DNA of 64,000 bases, taken from the NCBI RefSeq assembly GCF_001426085.1, contig NZ_LMRR01000002.1:153038-217037 (forward strand). Reading direction: 5' to 3'. Below, one piece after another: positions 1 to 10,215 of the stretch (positions are counted from its first letter, which is position 1; every line of letters begins with the position of its first letter). This DNA is from Rhodococcus sp. Leaf278 (GTDB lineage: Bacteria > Actinomycetota > Actinomycetes > Mycobacteriales > Mycobacteriaceae). The notes beneath the pieces are model-generated. The model did no database searches and had not been told where the DNA came from. It worked only from the letters and a program-made list of their open reading frames with translations. The translations under genes were made by a program, and so were the position numbers.

Positions 1-334
1 GTTCGTCGCCCCAGATAGATGGATACGCGATTTCGAGCACATCGAGTCGGCTGTGCACCCCGGCGCTCTGCAGAGCAGACCACACGATCCCGTGCAGCAC
101 TTCGCCTCGGTCCCACACCGAGGCTCCCACTGCGATGTACGGGTCGTCGATACACAACAAGGGCGGTATCTCCCCTGTCGCGTCGGTACGCCCGTAGACG
201 AGACGACCATCTGCGACCGTGGCGAATGCCGAGCAGACACTCTCTCGCGGCCCCTCCAACGGACCACTCGTTGCGACGACCGAGATCTCGGCGTACCCCA
301 GATGCACTGCCGCATAGCGCCACGAGTCGGTCAA
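1..334 (-). CDS. Type VII secretion-associated protein, Rv3446c-like (3' part off the left edge)
   Basis: An open frame runs without a stop from a TTG codon at 334 to the edge of the window, about 111 codons. The TTG overlaps the eccC stop codon (TTGA), the tight coupling seen throughout this locus, and there is no ATG alternative. The visible start reads roughly [17 protein letters not shown]. In mycobacterial ESX-4 loci the gene directly downstream of eccC4 on the same strand is Rv3446c, a secretion-associated protein of unknown role, and position plus length fit that family. Assignment rests mainly on synteny. A GTG ten codons in is an alternative start. Confidence 0.6.
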   Translation of the reverse strand, partial: MTDSWRYAAVHLGYAEISVVATSGPLEGPRESVCSAFATVADGRLVYGRTDATGEIPPLLCIDDPYIAVGASVWDRGEVLHGIVWSALQSAGVHSRLDVLEIAYPSIWGDE

Positions 335-3300
335 CTGGAATATCCGAGCTGGACGAGGGCCTGACCAGCGCGATTGACGAAAACGCCGCGTCCGGGCGGC
401 ATGGCACTGGGCCGTACCGCCCCGAGCAGGTTCCCCTCGTCGCGGCTTCCGCTCATCACCAGACCCGGTGTCACCAGATCGCGTAGACGTCCGATGACCG
501 GGTCGAACAATGCCCGACCTGCGCCGCCCGAGCGGCGCGCGACGATGACGTGCAACCCGATGTCTCGGGCGTGCGGAAGGTGTTCCACCAACGGCGCCAA
601 GGGGTTTCCCGACGAGGTGGCCACCAGGTCGTAGTCGTCGACGATGACGAACACCTCGGGACCATCCCACCACGACCGGTCGCGCAGCTGTTGTTGGGTC
701 ACGTCGGAGCCCGGCATTCGGTCGCTCATTCGACCGGCGAGGTCGACGATCATGCTCGTCAGAGCCGCCTGCGAAGCTGCGTAACCGGCGAGATGATCGG
801 AATCGACTGTGCCGAGCAAAGTTCGGCGGTAGTCCGCGACGATGATCTTGACCCGATCGGAAGAATTGGCCAGAGTGAGCGATCGACAGATCCCGCGCAG
901 CAGGGACGTCTTTCCACACTCGCTGTCGCCGAACACCACGAAGTGCGGATTCTCCGCGAAATCGAGTACCACCGGTGCCAACTCGGCCTCGTCGATGCCG
1001 ATGGGAACTCCGAGTTCGGGAGTGCCGCCGCGAGTGCGAGGCCAGGCAACGCCCAGCTGGGCGAGGACTGCGGACCGCTCGAGCAACTCCGGCAGCATCC
1101 GAACCTGTGGCGCGGAACTTCCCGTCGATGCCGCACAGATCGCAGCGACGGACTCACCGACAGCGCGCGACAGATCGTCGACGGAACTCCTCTGGTCCAC
1201 TCGAGGAAGCGCGATCGACATGTGCAATCCTTCTCTGGTCATGCCCCGGCCCGGGCGACCTTCCGGAACACTCGCCGCCTTCGCGCGGCCCATGTCCGAA
1301 TCCGACGGATCGCCGAGGCGCAATTCCAATCGGGTACCGATCAGATCCTTTGTCGCAGGACGGACTTCGGCCCATCGTGAGGCTGTGAGGATCAGATGCA
1401 GACCGAAGGCAAGGCCCTGGGTGGCCAAGGTGGCAATCGACTGTTCCAGGCTCTCGAAGTCGGAACGTATGGACGGCCACCCGTCGATGACGAGAAAGAC
1501 GTCCCCGAACCGATCATCGGGATCGACCGGCTGCGTCGCACGTCGACGCCGGAACTCCGCCATCGAGTCGATTCCGCGATCACGGAAGGTCTTCTCCCGC
1601 TGCCGCACGACACCCGCAACCTCGGCCACGGTCCGCCGAACTCGGTCGACGTCCAGCCTGTTGGCAACCGATCCCACGTGCGGCAGATCGGCCAGGCCGG
1701 CCAATGTTCCGCCGCCGAAATCCAAGCAGTAGAACTGGAGCTGCGCGGGTGAATGCGTCATGGCCAACGCCAGCATCAACGATCTGAGAGCCGTCGACTT
1801 GCCCGATTGTGGGGCTCCCACAATAGCCACGTGACCTGCTGCACCGGAGAGATCGACAGTCAGCAGATCGCGGCGCTGATCGAACGGCCGGTCGATGATG
1901 CCGATCGGAGCACGCAGGCCGGAACGTGGATCGATGCGGCCGCTCAGGACCGACTCCGGCAGCAACTGTTTCAACGTGGGAGAAGTATCCAGCGGTGGCA
2001 ACCACACTTCGTGAGCCGGCACCCCACGCCCGCGTATTCGACCGACGACCACATCGAGAACGGTTGCACCGGTGTTCTCGGACTCGACCGGCTCCGGTTC
2101 GTGCACAGGAGCCTGCACGGTCGCGAGACGGCCGACATCGATGGCGTCGAGTGGTACCGCATAGGCGGTGAAGGGCCTCGGTCGGACGTCGGCTCCCAGT
2201 ACAGCTCGTGCGCCGGCGCTCGAGCGTGGCGGCTCGTAAGGCCCGGACACGTACGCTGCCGCAAACCTCACGATCTCGGCAGAATCGCACTTGAGGTAGC
2301 CCGCGCCGGGCTGCGCGGGAAGGTGGTAAGCGTCGGGAACGCCGAGCACCGATCGAGACTCGTTCGCGGAGAACGTCTTCAAGCCGATTCGGTACGACAG
2401 GTGACTGTCCAACCCGCGCAGTTTTCCCTCTTCGAGGCGCTGACTGGCCAGGAGCAAATGCATATGCAGTGAACGCCCGAGCCTGCCGATCGCCACGAAC
2501 AACTCGGCGAATTCCGGCTGCTGGCTGAGCAGCTCCGAGAATTCGTCGACCACCACGAACAGTGCAGGCATCGGCACCAGATCCGCTCCCGTGGCACGCG
2601 CCTTCTCGTAGTCCGACACGTTCGCGAAGTTTCCGGCCGAGCGCAACAACTCTTGGCGACGGTTCATCTCGCCGGCCAACGCGTCGCGCATTCGATCCAC
2701 CAACGCCAAATCCTCCGAGAGGTTGGTGATCACCGCTGCGACGTGCGGTGCGGACTCGAGGCCTGCGAAGGTCGCGCCGCCCTTGAAGTCGACGAGGACC
2801 AAGTTCAGTTGCTCGGGCGAGTGCGTCGCGACCAATCCGAGCACCAGCGTGCGAAGGAACTCGGACTTTCCGGATCCCGTTGCCCCGATACACAAACCGT
2901 GCGGACCCATACCGTTCTCGGCCGATTCCTTCAGGTCGATCTCCACCGCGCTACCGTCGGGGGCGACGCCTATCGGCACCCGCAGTCGGTCGCGACCCCG
3001 ACGCATCGTCCAAGCCCGGTCGGTATCGAGGGCACCGACATCGGCGATCCCGACCAGACTGTTCCATCCCGAGACTCGCACCCCGTCGTCGCCGGTGGCA
3101 TCGACCACCGAAGACGCCGATGGAACTCGAAACGGCGACAGACGTCGGGCAACGGCATGCGCCTGAGTGGTACTCATCGAATCCGCGACGGCGAAAATTT
3201 CGACCGCTGTCCCGCTCACGGCACCGATCGATCCGTTCTCGGCAACCAACTGGAGTCCGCGCGATGCAGCCAGTCTGGGGCAGAGACCGGACAGGTCGAC

Positions 3301-4329
3301 AATGGTGACGGAATCGAGGCCGGTGTCGGTGAGGTCGGTCGACCTGTTGTCGAGAAGTCCGCCGTCCACCACGATCACCAGCTGAACGACACCGGCGACC
3401 GGAACTGCCCCGCGTGCGAACCGATTTCGTGAGGCGAGCACATCTCCCAGAGCACTTTCGAGTTCGAGAAAGCTCCCGAAGATCATCCGCGCCGAACCTG
3501 CAACGTCACGCACAGCGTCGTGCTGTGTGTGGGGAAGCCATTTGGTCCACTCCCACTGCTCCACGGTGTCCGGACCACAGACGACTGCGACCGCAACGTG
3601 GTCCGGTCCGTGAAAGCTGCACAGCGAGGCCAACATTGCGCGCACCATCGCTCGTGCGCAGTCGCGATCGCCCGCTATCGACAGCGCTGCAAACCCCCTC
3701 AGCGACACTGCCGTCGGCAGCGCGGACACCACCGAATGCGCTCGCACGAAACGGCGCAGCGACACCGCAGACACTGGCTCGAGTTCCTCCACCGGTCCCG
3801 TCTCGGGCGGTACCAGACGGGTGGCCAGCCGTTGATCACCGCGGCCGACGCGTACATGAGCGAAATCGGGATCCGACTGCCGCCGCTCCCACATCCGCTC
3901 CGTTCCGGCAACCGACCACAGAGTCTCGGGTGCCGGGTGGCTCCATTCGAGGGCCTTGCGCTGCGCGCGCTCCGTCTCGGCGACGTCGCGTCGCAGCTGA
4001 TCGAGGTAGCGAAGGTAGTCCTTGCGGTCCTCGTTCGCCTCGGCCGTCCGCGCTCCGCCGGACCTACCGCCGCCCGCGAGCATTCCCACCATGGACATCA
4101 ACATCATGGCCGGGAACATCAACATCATCGGGTTGGCCGCCGCACCGGAGGTGAACATCAAAGCCACCATCCCGACCATCGCCGCGACCATCACCAACGG
4201 CATCAACTTCATCAGCAGATTGCCGGGAACTGCCCGCGGAATCTCGGGGGGTGGCTGCAGATCGACCTCACCCCCCGGCGACCGAGGTACAGCCCTACGT
4301 GCGCCGCGAACGAAGCGCACGGTACTCAT
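331..4329 (-). CDS. eccC: ESX-4 type VII secretion ATPase EccC
   Basis: FtsK/SpoIIIE-type motor of the ESX membrane complex, which recognises and drives export of WXG100 substrates. The 1332-residue protein has a basic N-terminus and two membrane segments at about residues 39-85, rich in Met, Val and Ala. Three ATPase domains follow, with Walker A motifs GATGSGKS (about 480), GAPQSGKS (about 840) and GDSECGKT (about 1136). The matching Walker B strands are VVVDEF, LVIDGW and VIVDDY. Only the first has the canonical Asp-Glu, as is usual because domains 2 and 3 are degenerate. It is a single-chain EccC, not split into Ca and Cb. It is divergent from the oxidoreductase at 4576 and overlaps the next gene at 331-334. 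Confidence 0.95.
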   Translation of the reverse strand: MSTVRFVRGARRAVPRSPGGEVDLQPPPEIPRAVPGNLLMKLMPLVMVAAMVGMVALMFTSGAAANPMMLMFPAMMLMSMVGMLAGGGRSGGARTAEANEDRKDYLRYLDQLRRDVAETERAQRKALEWSHPAPETLWSVAGTERMWERRQSDPDFAHVRVGRGDQRLATRLVPPETGPVEELEPVSAVSLRRFVRAHSVVSALPTAVSLRGFAALSIAGDRDCARAMVRAMLASLCSFHGPDHVAVAVVCGPDTVEQWEWTKWLPHTQHDAVRDVAGSARMIFGSFLELESALGDVLASRNRFARGAVPVAGVVQLVIVVDGGLLDNRSTDLTDTGLDSVTIVDLSGLCPRLAASRGLQLVAENGSIGAVSGTAVEIFAVADSMSTTQAHAVARRLSPFRVPSASSVVDATGDDGVRVSGWNSLVGIADVGALDTDRAWTMRRGRDRLRVPIGVAPDGSAVEIDLKESAENGMGPHGLCIGATGSGKSEFLRTLVLGLVATHSPEQLNLVLVDFKGGATFAGLESAPHVAAVITNLSEDLALVDRMRDALAGEMNRRQELLRSAGNFANVSDYEKARATGADLVPMPALFVVVDEFSELLSQQPEFAELFVAIGRLGRSLHMHLLLASQRLEEGKLRGLDSHLSYRIGLKTFSANESRSVLGVPDAYHLPAQPGAGYLKCDSAEIVRFAAAYVSGPYEPPRSSAGARAVLGADVRPRPFTAYAVPLDAIDVGRLATVQAPVHEPEPVESENTGATVLDVVVGRIRGRGVPAHEVWLPPLDTSPTLKQLLPESVLSGRIDPRSGLRAPIGIIDRPFDQRRDLLTVDLSGAAGHVAIVGAPQSGKSTALRSLMLALAMTHSPAQLQFYCLDFGGGTLAGLADLPHVGSVANRLDVDRVRRTVAEVAGVVRQREKTFRDRGIDSMAEFRRRRATQPVDPDDRFGDVFLVIDGWPSIRSDFESLEQSIATLATQGLAFGLHLILTASRWAEVRPATKDLIGTRLELRLGDPSDSDMGRAKAASVPEGRPGRGMTREGLHMSIALPRVDQRSSVDDLSRAVGESVAAICAASTGSSAPQVRMLPELLERSAVLAQLGVAWPRTRGGTPELGVPIGIDEAELAPVVLDFAENPHFVVFGDSECGKTSLLRGICRSLTLANSSDRVKIIVADYRRTLLGTVDSDHLAGYAASQAALTSMIVDLAGRMSDRMPGSDVTQQQLRDRSWWDGPEVFVIVDDYDLVATSSGNPLAPLVEHLPHARDIGLHVIVARRSGGAGRALFDPVIGRLRDLVTPGLVMSGSRDEGNLLGAVRPSAMPPGRGVFVNRAGQALVQLGYSS

Positions 4330-4575
4330 CGATCAGCCCCCACGGCCGCGCCCCCACAACTTCTCCGCGACCTCCCCCCGAGGCCACGTGGACGACAGGC
4401 TAACGCATCGCAGACCGGGCGGTCCACGCACACTTCGAGCGCGTGTCCGATTCAGCTCACCACCGAGGCGGCACTGGCCGGGGAGCTGCAAGAAATAGAA
4501 CGCTGCCCGACGCCGTTACACATCAATGCGGCTTCCCTTGCCGTGCGCTCGACGAACGAAAGGCTGGATTCCACC

Positions 4576-5565
4576 GTGTCCGTACCCCTGTCAATCCTCG
4601 ATCTTGCACATGTGGGCGAGGGCGAATCGATCCGCGACAGCTTCGACGCCAGCGTCACGCTCGCTCAGCACGCCGAGAACTGGGGATACCGACGCATCTG
4701 GTACGCCGAGCACCACAACATGAAGACCATCGCGTCGTCCGCGACGTCGGTCCTCATCGGCCACGTCGCTGCCCACACCGAGCGGATCAGGCTCGGGTCC
4801 GGTGGAATCATGCTCCCCAATCACGCACCACTGACCATCGCCGAGCAGTTCGGCACGTTGGCAACGCTGTATCCAGGTCGTATCGACCTGGGATTGGGTC
4901 GCGCACCCGGTAGTGACCAGGTGACGATGCGCGCAATGCGCCGCGACCACCAGTCCTCGGATCGTTTTCCCCAGGACGTCCAGGAATTGCAGGGGTACCT
5001 GTCGACGGAGTCGTTGATCCCCGGGGTGAACGCAACACCGGGTGCCGGTACCGAGGTACCGCTGTACATCCTGGGCTCGTCGCTGTTCGGTGCTCAACTC
5101 GCCGCCGCACTCGGCTTGCCCTACGCCTTCGCCTCGCACTTCGCGCCCGACGCGCTCGAACAGGCCGTCGCGATCTATCGCCGTGAGTTCCGGCCGTCGG
5201 CACAGTTGGCCGAACCGCACCTGATCGTGGGCGTCAACGTGATCGCGGCGGACTCGCTCGCCGATGCGCAGGCGCAGTTCCTCCGCACCAAACGCAGCCG
5301 CGTCAGCTTGCTGCTAGGCCGCGGTCGGACCTTCACCGACGAAGAAGCCGACATGGTTCTCGAAGCACCGGCAGGACAACAGATCACGAAGATGACCAAA
5401 TATTCGGCCGTCGGTACGCCGGACATGGTCAGGGATTATCTCGATCGATTCGCCGAGCGTACGGGTGCCGACGAGCTGATCGTCGCCTCCGGGGTATCGG
5501 ATCGAGCGTCGTGGCTTCGCTCCTTCGAGTTGCTTGCACAGGTGAGTGACCTCGTCGCAGCCTGA
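4576..5565 (+). CDS. Luciferase-like (LLM class) flavin-dependent oxidoreductase
   Basis: A 329-residue bacterial-luciferase-fold protein, likely using reduced FMN or F420. The start is a GTG giving [10 protein letters not shown], which matches the family N-terminus; the open frame continues upstream only as antisense to eccC. Family motifs visible are [10 protein letters not shown] (near residue 45), a glycine-rich strand [14 protein letters not shown], and [11 protein letters not shown]. It resembles the MsnO8-type subgroup whose substrates are mostly unknown. It sits between divergent eccC and eccD, where mycobacterial ESX-4 loci have no gene, so it is probably a passenger and not a secretion component. 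Confidence 0.85.
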   Translation: MSVPLSILDLAHVGEGESIRDSFDASVTLAQHAENWGYRRIWYAEHHNMKTIASSATSVLIGHVAAHTERIRLGSGGIMLPNHAPLTIAEQFGTLATLYPGRIDLGLGRAPGSDQVTMRAMRRDHQSSDRFPQDVQELQGYLSTESLIPGVNATPGAGTEVPLYILGSSLFGAQLAAALGLPYAFASHFAPDALEQAVAIYRREFRPSAQLAEPHLIVGVNVIAADSLADAQAQFLRTKRSRVSLLLGRGRTFTDEEADMVLEAPAGQQITKMTKYSAVGTPDMVRDYLDRFAERTGADELIVASGVSDRASWLRSFELLAQVSDLVAA

Positions 5566-5679
5566 CCGCGGTCGGTACGAACGACTGTTGCGTGTCGTAG
5601 CGGTGTCGTAAGGTGTGCACGCAGATGCCCAGTGGGGCGGGCATCTGCACGTCGACAGCACGCATCCGGGGGGATTCTC

Positions 5680-7233
5680 ATGACACGCGCCGACAGCCGT
5701 CCAACGGTGGGCCCGGTAACGCCGCCCACTGCAACAGAATCGAACCGTCGGCCCTCGGGGACTCCTTCCGTATTCGCGCAAGACGTCTGCCGAGTGACGG
5801 TGTTGGCCGGGTCCACTCAGGTGGACATGGCGCTGCCGGTGGATGTTCCGGTCTCGCTTCTCGTTCCGGGGATCATCGACATGATTGCTGAGCGACCCAC
5901 GAGAGCTGCCGTGGAGCCTCCGGAACGACGCGGGGTGGCGGGGTACGACATAGATCCTGATGCCGAGGGCGTGCCAGTGGCGTGGACGCTTGCTCGAATC
6001 GGTTTGCCTCCGCTCTCGCCGACGGCGACTTTCGCCGAACTGTCGGTTCGCGACGGCGAATTGCTCGTCCTGGGCGTCGCCGAGCGGCCTGCACCGGTTC
6101 CACTCTTCGACGACCTCATGTATTCCGTCGCGAGAGCGGGCAGCGACGACGTCCCACACTGGACCGCGCGCACTGCGCGAACCGTGGGCTCGGTCGTGAC
6201 CGCATCGATGGTGTTGCTGGCGTGCGCAGTGGTGTTACGTGGACCGATTCGTGCCGGAGCCGAGAATGTCGGCGAACCTGCGGATGGATTCGCTGCGGTG
6301 ACCGCCTCGATCCTCTTCGCGATCGCTGGGATGATTCTGGGCCGGCTGTATCGACAGGACGCAGTCTCGATGCTTTTCGGCGGGTGTGCCGTCGCGCTCA
6401 TGTTCACCGGCGGAACTCTGCTGGTGCCAGGACAATTCGGCGCGGCGCAGCTGATGTTGGGCTCGGCCATGGCTGGTGCCGTAGCCCTGCTGTCCTTGCG
6501 GATCGGGGGAACCGGCTTCGCCTTGTTCACCGCCGCGATCGTGCTGGCGTTGCTGACGTTCCTCGCGGCCGTGTGCCTGCTGTTCACCACGATGTCGCAA
6601 CCGGCAATCGGCACCGCTGCGGCCCTGGCCGGTCTCACGGGTATTGCGCTCTCCGCGCGCGTATCGATGATGCAGGCCAAGTTGCCGCTTCCGCCGGTTC
6701 CGACCGCAGGCGCACCGCTGGATACGGTCGAGGAAGCCGAATTGGATGCGATCTCCTTCACGGATCTGCAGGAAGCGGCAGCACGAGCACGGAGCTACCT
6801 GACCGGCCTGCTGTTGGCGTTCACGGTCGCCGTGGTGACCGGCGTTCTCGTTGCAGCAGCCGACGCTACCGGAGGCGGCGTCGAGTGGCCTGCGGTCGCA
6901 CTCGCGACGCTGTGCGCTCTCGTTCTGTTGCTGCGCGGTCGTACCTATGCTGTTGTGGTGCATGCTGTTCCGCTTGTCACAGGCGGCACGACAATTCTCT
7001 TGTCTCTCTTCGTCGGTGCCGTGATCGCGTTGCCCGAATACGCCCTCGCTTTGTTCGGCGTGGCACTGGCCGGGGCCGTGACAGCCTCGATATTCGGCGC
7101 GTTCGTGCCGACACGCACGTACTCGCCGGTGATGCGACGATCCGCCGAGCTCCTGGAGTACGCCGTGATCGCTCTGGTCATCCCGGTCGCCGTGTGGGTG
7201 TGCGGGTTGTACAGCGTCGTGCGCGCGCTGTGA
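5680..7233 (+). CDS. eccD: ESX-4 type VII secretion membrane protein EccD
   Basis: Forms the central membrane vestibule of the ESX translocon. The start ATG at 5680 follows a strong GGGGGG ribosome site at 5668-5673; an upstream ATG at 5632 has no such site. The 517-residue protein has an N-terminal ubiquitin-like domain (about residues 30-110, beginning CRVTVLAGSTQVDMALP) and then about eleven hydrophobic membrane helices from residue 165 to the end. The stop codon overlaps the mycP start (TGATG), so the two are translationally coupled, the same order as eccD4-mycP4 in mycobacteria. Confidence 0.93.
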   Translation: MTRADSRPTVGPVTPPTATESNRRPSGTPSVFAQDVCRVTVLAGSTQVDMALPVDVPVSLLVPGIIDMIAERPTRAAVEPPERRGVAGYDIDPDAEGVPVAWTLARIGLPPLSPTATFAELSVRDGELLVLGVAERPAPVPLFDDLMYSVARAGSDDVPHWTARTARTVGSVVTASMVLLACAVVLRGPIRAGAENVGEPADGFAAVTASILFAIAGMILGRLYRQDAVSMLFGGCAVALMFTGGTLLVPGQFGAAQLMLGSAMAGAVALLSLRIGGTGFALFTAAIVLALLTFLAAVCLLFTTMSQPAIGTAAALAGLTGIALSARVSMMQAKLPLPPVPTAGAPLDTVEEAELDAISFTDLQEAAARARSYLTGLLLAFTVAVVTGVLVAAADATGGGVEWPAVALATLCALVLLLRGRTYAVVVHAVPLVTGGTTILLSLFVGAVIALPEYALALFGVALAGAVTASIFGAFVPTRTYSPVMRRSAELLEYAVIALVIPVAVWVCGLYSVVRAL

Positions 7234-8621
7234 TGCGGCGCAGGCGACACACGATCGTCGTTGCGGTACTCACTGCTCTCGGCGTGTCGTCCAGTGCCGT
7301 TCTCGGGGTTTCTCCCGCTCGTGCCGAACGTCCGCTCATCGATCCCACTCAGCTACCCGCACCGAGCCCTCCCGCTCCCCTCGAGCCCACCGAGCAGAAG
7401 AACGCCTGCGCCCTGCCGTCCGAAACGACCGACCCGCAGGAGGTTCCGACCGCACTGAAGGCGCTGGACTTCGCGTCGGTCTGGCCCATCACTCGAGGGG
7501 CCGGTCAGGTGGTTGCCGTGATCGACACCGGTGTCACTGCTCATCCGCGGTTGCCTGGCCTGATCCCGGGGGGCGACTACGTCGGTACGGGAGACGGGTT
7601 GTTCGACTGCGATGCGCACGGCACCATGGTTGCCGGTCTGATCGCCGCGCAGTCCTCGTCGGGCAGCGGATTCGCCGGCGGCGCGCCGGACGCACGAATC
7701 CTCTCGATTCGTCAGTCCAGCAATGCTTTTCAGGTTGTCGACAATCGCTCCGAGGAGGAGAAGGCCGCCGAGCCGGAGAACGCCGCGGGGTACGGGAACG
7801 TGCGCACCATGGCCATGGCCATCAGGACCGCGGTCGACTCGGGAGCGTCGGTCATCAACATCTCCGAGGTGGCCTGCGTACCCGCGGGAGGCGGAGTCCC
7901 GGACGGCCCCCTCGGTGCCGCGGTCCAGTACGCCGTCCGCGAGAGAAATGTCGTCGTCGTTGCCGCTGCGGGGAATCTGGGTAGCTCGGCCTGTCAGACG
8001 CAGAATCCGGACGCTGACCCGCTTCGACCCGATGCGGATCCGTGGGACGGCTTCGCGACCATCGCGACGCCGGCCTGGTTCGACGATGTGTTGACCGTCG
8101 GTTCGGTCGAGTCGGATGGCACGCCGTCCGCGTTCAGTCTCGCGGGTCCATGGGTCGACGTCGCTGCGCCGGGCTCGAACATGACCTCACTGTCGCCTTC
8201 GGGCAACGGATTGGCGAACGGCACGTGGGGCACCGACGGCGTGAATCCTATGACCGGAACAAGTTTCGCGGCACCGCTGGTGGCTGCTGTTGCGGCGCTG
8301 GTACGCGCCCACCGGCCCGAGCTGACGGCGCTGGAAGTGGTGGACCGAATCCAGAGAACGGCACACGAACCGGCCGAGGGATGGAACCCATCGGTCGGTC
8401 ACGGAGTCGTCGATCCGCTCGCCGCAGTGACCGATCTCGTCACGCCGGTCCCTCGCGTAGTGCCCGCCGACAGCGTCGCGATGAGCGCTCCGCTGCCACA
8501 GCCTGCACCGGATCATCGGCCGCGCAACGCAGCGGTGACAGGTTCGGTAGTCGCCGCGGTGATTCTGGCGCTCGGTCTTGCGCTGTCGATTCCCCTGAGG
8601 CGACGCGGCCGGCCGAGCTGA
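7233..8621 (+). CDS. mycP: Mycosin, membrane-anchored subtilisin-like protease of ESX-4
   Basis: Serine protease that processes or stabilises the ESX complex in the periplasm. The 462-residue protein has a signal peptide (MRRRRHTIVVAVLTALGVSS, cleaved near ARA), then the peptidase S8 domain with the triad visible as Asp in VAVIDTGV, His in DAHGTMVAGL and Ser in MTGTSFAAPLVAA. A C-terminal membrane helix (about 435-455) ends in RRRGR, the usual cytoplasmic tail. The ATG at 7233 overlaps the eccD stop; a GTG one codon earlier is possible. It converges with eccB, whose stop lies 6 bases away. Confidence 0.94.
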   Translation: MRRRRHTIVVAVLTALGVSSSAVLGVSPARAERPLIDPTQLPAPSPPAPLEPTEQKNACALPSETTDPQEVPTALKALDFASVWPITRGAGQVVAVIDTGVTAHPRLPGLIPGGDYVGTGDGLFDCDAHGTMVAGLIAAQSSSGSGFAGGAPDARILSIRQSSNAFQVVDNRSEEEKAAEPENAAGYGNVRTMAMAIRTAVDSGASVINISEVACVPAGGGVPDGPLGAAVQYAVRERNVVVVAAAGNLGSSACQTQNPDADPLRPDADPWDGFATIATPAWFDDVLTVGSVESDGTPSAFSLAGPWVDVAAPGSNMTSLSPSGNGLANGTWGTDGVNPMTGTSFAAPLVAAVAALVRAHRPELTALEVVDRIQRTAHEPAEGWNPSVGHGVVDPLAAVTDLVTPVPRVVPADSVAMSAPLPQPAPDHRPRNAAVTGSVVAAVILALGLALSIPLRRRGRPS

Positions 8622-8627
8622 ATTTCG

Positions 8628-10082
8628 CTACTTCGTCGGTAACGCGGCGGCTTGTGGGTCGGGAGCAACCCCGTCGTGCATCGTCAGTGCCTGACCGCGT
8701 CCGAGAGTGGGACCGGTGCCGAGCAACTGCAGAATCGGCCAGGGCGCAGGTGCAGGTGGCCCGAATCCCAGCGCCGACGCGGCTTCGCTTCCCTCGACCC
8801 CGTAGCGAACACCGGTGTCGGCCACGAAGAAGACGCTGTCCTGACGGGTACTGGAGGTCGAGATTCCTGTGCTGCGGACGAATCCGCCGCTGCCGGGTGC
8901 CAGGTATACCTGATCCACGGCATCGCCTCCACCATCGGCTTGGGCAAGGGTCACCGGTTGCGCGCCGGATCGGAGCGGTAGACCTCGACCGGCGGACTCC
9001 ACGAGCCGAGCAGTCGGCCCGCCGTCGGCCACCTCGAGCGGTTCCCAGGTGAGGCAGTTGACAGGTCGCTCACCGGGATCGACGATCACGGGAGTACTGG
9101 GCGGAAACGTCGAGACAGCCAGTCCCGCAGACGTTTTCGGCGCATCTCGGAGGATGTCGGGGTTGACTGCTGCGATGTCGGGACTCCCTTGCGAGTCCGT
9201 GAACTTGATGAGCAGTGCAGCCGTTTCGCTGATCGCTTGAATACCGTCCTCGAGAACGACGTAGTACTGGAGGTCACGACCGGCGACCTTGACCACCGAA
9301 CCGATCGCTCGACCGCCGAACGGAAACTGCGGAACTTCTCCCGCGCGGGGAATGAACGGAGCCGCGACTGCCGGCGACTGCGGCACAGAATTGAGCAGAC
9401 CGGCACTGACCGGTGACGGTGTGGCATCCTCGAGCCCGAGCGCACGGATCACTGCCCGGTCGGCCAGATCGACCGGGGACTTCGCTCCGTCGTGCACGAG
9501 GTATGCCGTTCCGTTCGAGGTCCACAGGAATGCCTCGTTATCGGCAAGTGGCGCTGCGCCGTCGCCGTATCGGAGATCACCCGCCGCGACCGTGGTCGAC
9601 GTGACCCCTGCGATCGGATCGAGTGTGTCGCACACAGTCCATGCTTCGGCGCGCCCGTCTGCATCGTGCGGCAGCGCCGACGGAGCGCCAGGAATCCCCA
9701 CCAGCGCGCCGCGAGGCCTGGACGCGAGCTCGGATTCCTTGACCATCAACGGGTCGTCGGGCTTGCCGACCACCAGCCTGGCCGACGCGAGATTCAGTAC
9801 CGGATGGAAGACGTCGTCCACTTTCACGAACATTGCGGCCGAATCCTTACCGACCACGATCGACGCATCGCCGATCTTGTCCTGCGGCCGAAACAGAGCC
9901 AGCGCAGCGCATCCCGCCAAACCGATACAGGCGATCACCGCGCCCACCAGCAGTGCACGAGACTGCGACTTCATCGGATCGTGCAGCATTCGGGCATCAC
10001 GCCGGATCAGCGCGTGTTCCATCCGGCGAACGAGAAAGCGGTAGCCGCCAACCTGCCACTTCGTCGTGGGCGTCGACGCCAC
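8628..10082 (-). CDS. eccB: ESX-4 type VII secretion protein EccB
   Basis: Periplasm-facing subunit of the ESX membrane complex. The start is a GTG at 10082 preceded by GGGGAGGAAC, and the N-terminus TPTTKWQVGGYRFLVRRMEH is the family signature; longer upstream starts lack this support. The 484-residue protein has a cytoplasmic N-terminal stretch of about 45 residues, one membrane helix (about 50-70, ALLVGAVIACIGLAGCAALA) and a large extracytoplasmic region with the repeated beta domains typical of EccB. It is transcribed away from eccE across a 133-base region that must hold both promoters. Confidence 0.93.
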   Translation of the reverse strand: MASTPTTKWQVGGYRFLVRRMEHALIRRDARMLHDPMKSQSRALLVGAVIACIGLAGCAALALFRPQDKIGDASIVVGKDSAAMFVKVDDVFHPVLNLASARLVVGKPDDPLMVKESELASRPRGALVGIPGAPSALPHDADGRAEAWTVCDTLDPIAGVTSTTVAAGDLRYGDGAAPLADNEAFLWTSNGTAYLVHDGAKSPVDLADRAVIRALGLEDATPSPVSAGLLNSVPQSPAVAAPFIPRAGEVPQFPFGGRAIGSVVKVAGRDLQYYVVLEDGIQAISETAALLIKFTDSQGSPDIAAVNPDILRDAPKTSAGLAVSTFPPSTPVIVDPGERPVNCLTWEPLEVADGGPTARLVESAGRGLPLRSGAQPVTLAQADGGGDAVDQVYLAPGSGGFVRSTGISTSSTRQDSVFFVADTGVRYGVEGSEAASALGFGPPAPAPWPILQLLGTGPTLGRGQALTMHDGVAPDPQAAALPTK

Positions 10083-10215
10083 AGTTCCTCCCCAGGATTC
10101 GATCGCGACCCGATCCCCATTCGGGTCACGCGACACAGTACAGTTCGACCGCACACCTCGGCGACCGCATCGGCGGCAACCGATGTGTACGCAACCTTCG
10201 GGGGGAGGGTTCGAG

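Noticed and set aside
4330..4575. N-terminal extension of the luciferase-like protein
   Set aside because: The frame is open further upstream but only as antisense to eccC; the conserved protein starts at the GTG at 4576.
5982..7232. Upstream extension of the mycosin reading frame
   Set aside because: It lies inside eccD in another frame; the signal peptide begins at 7233.
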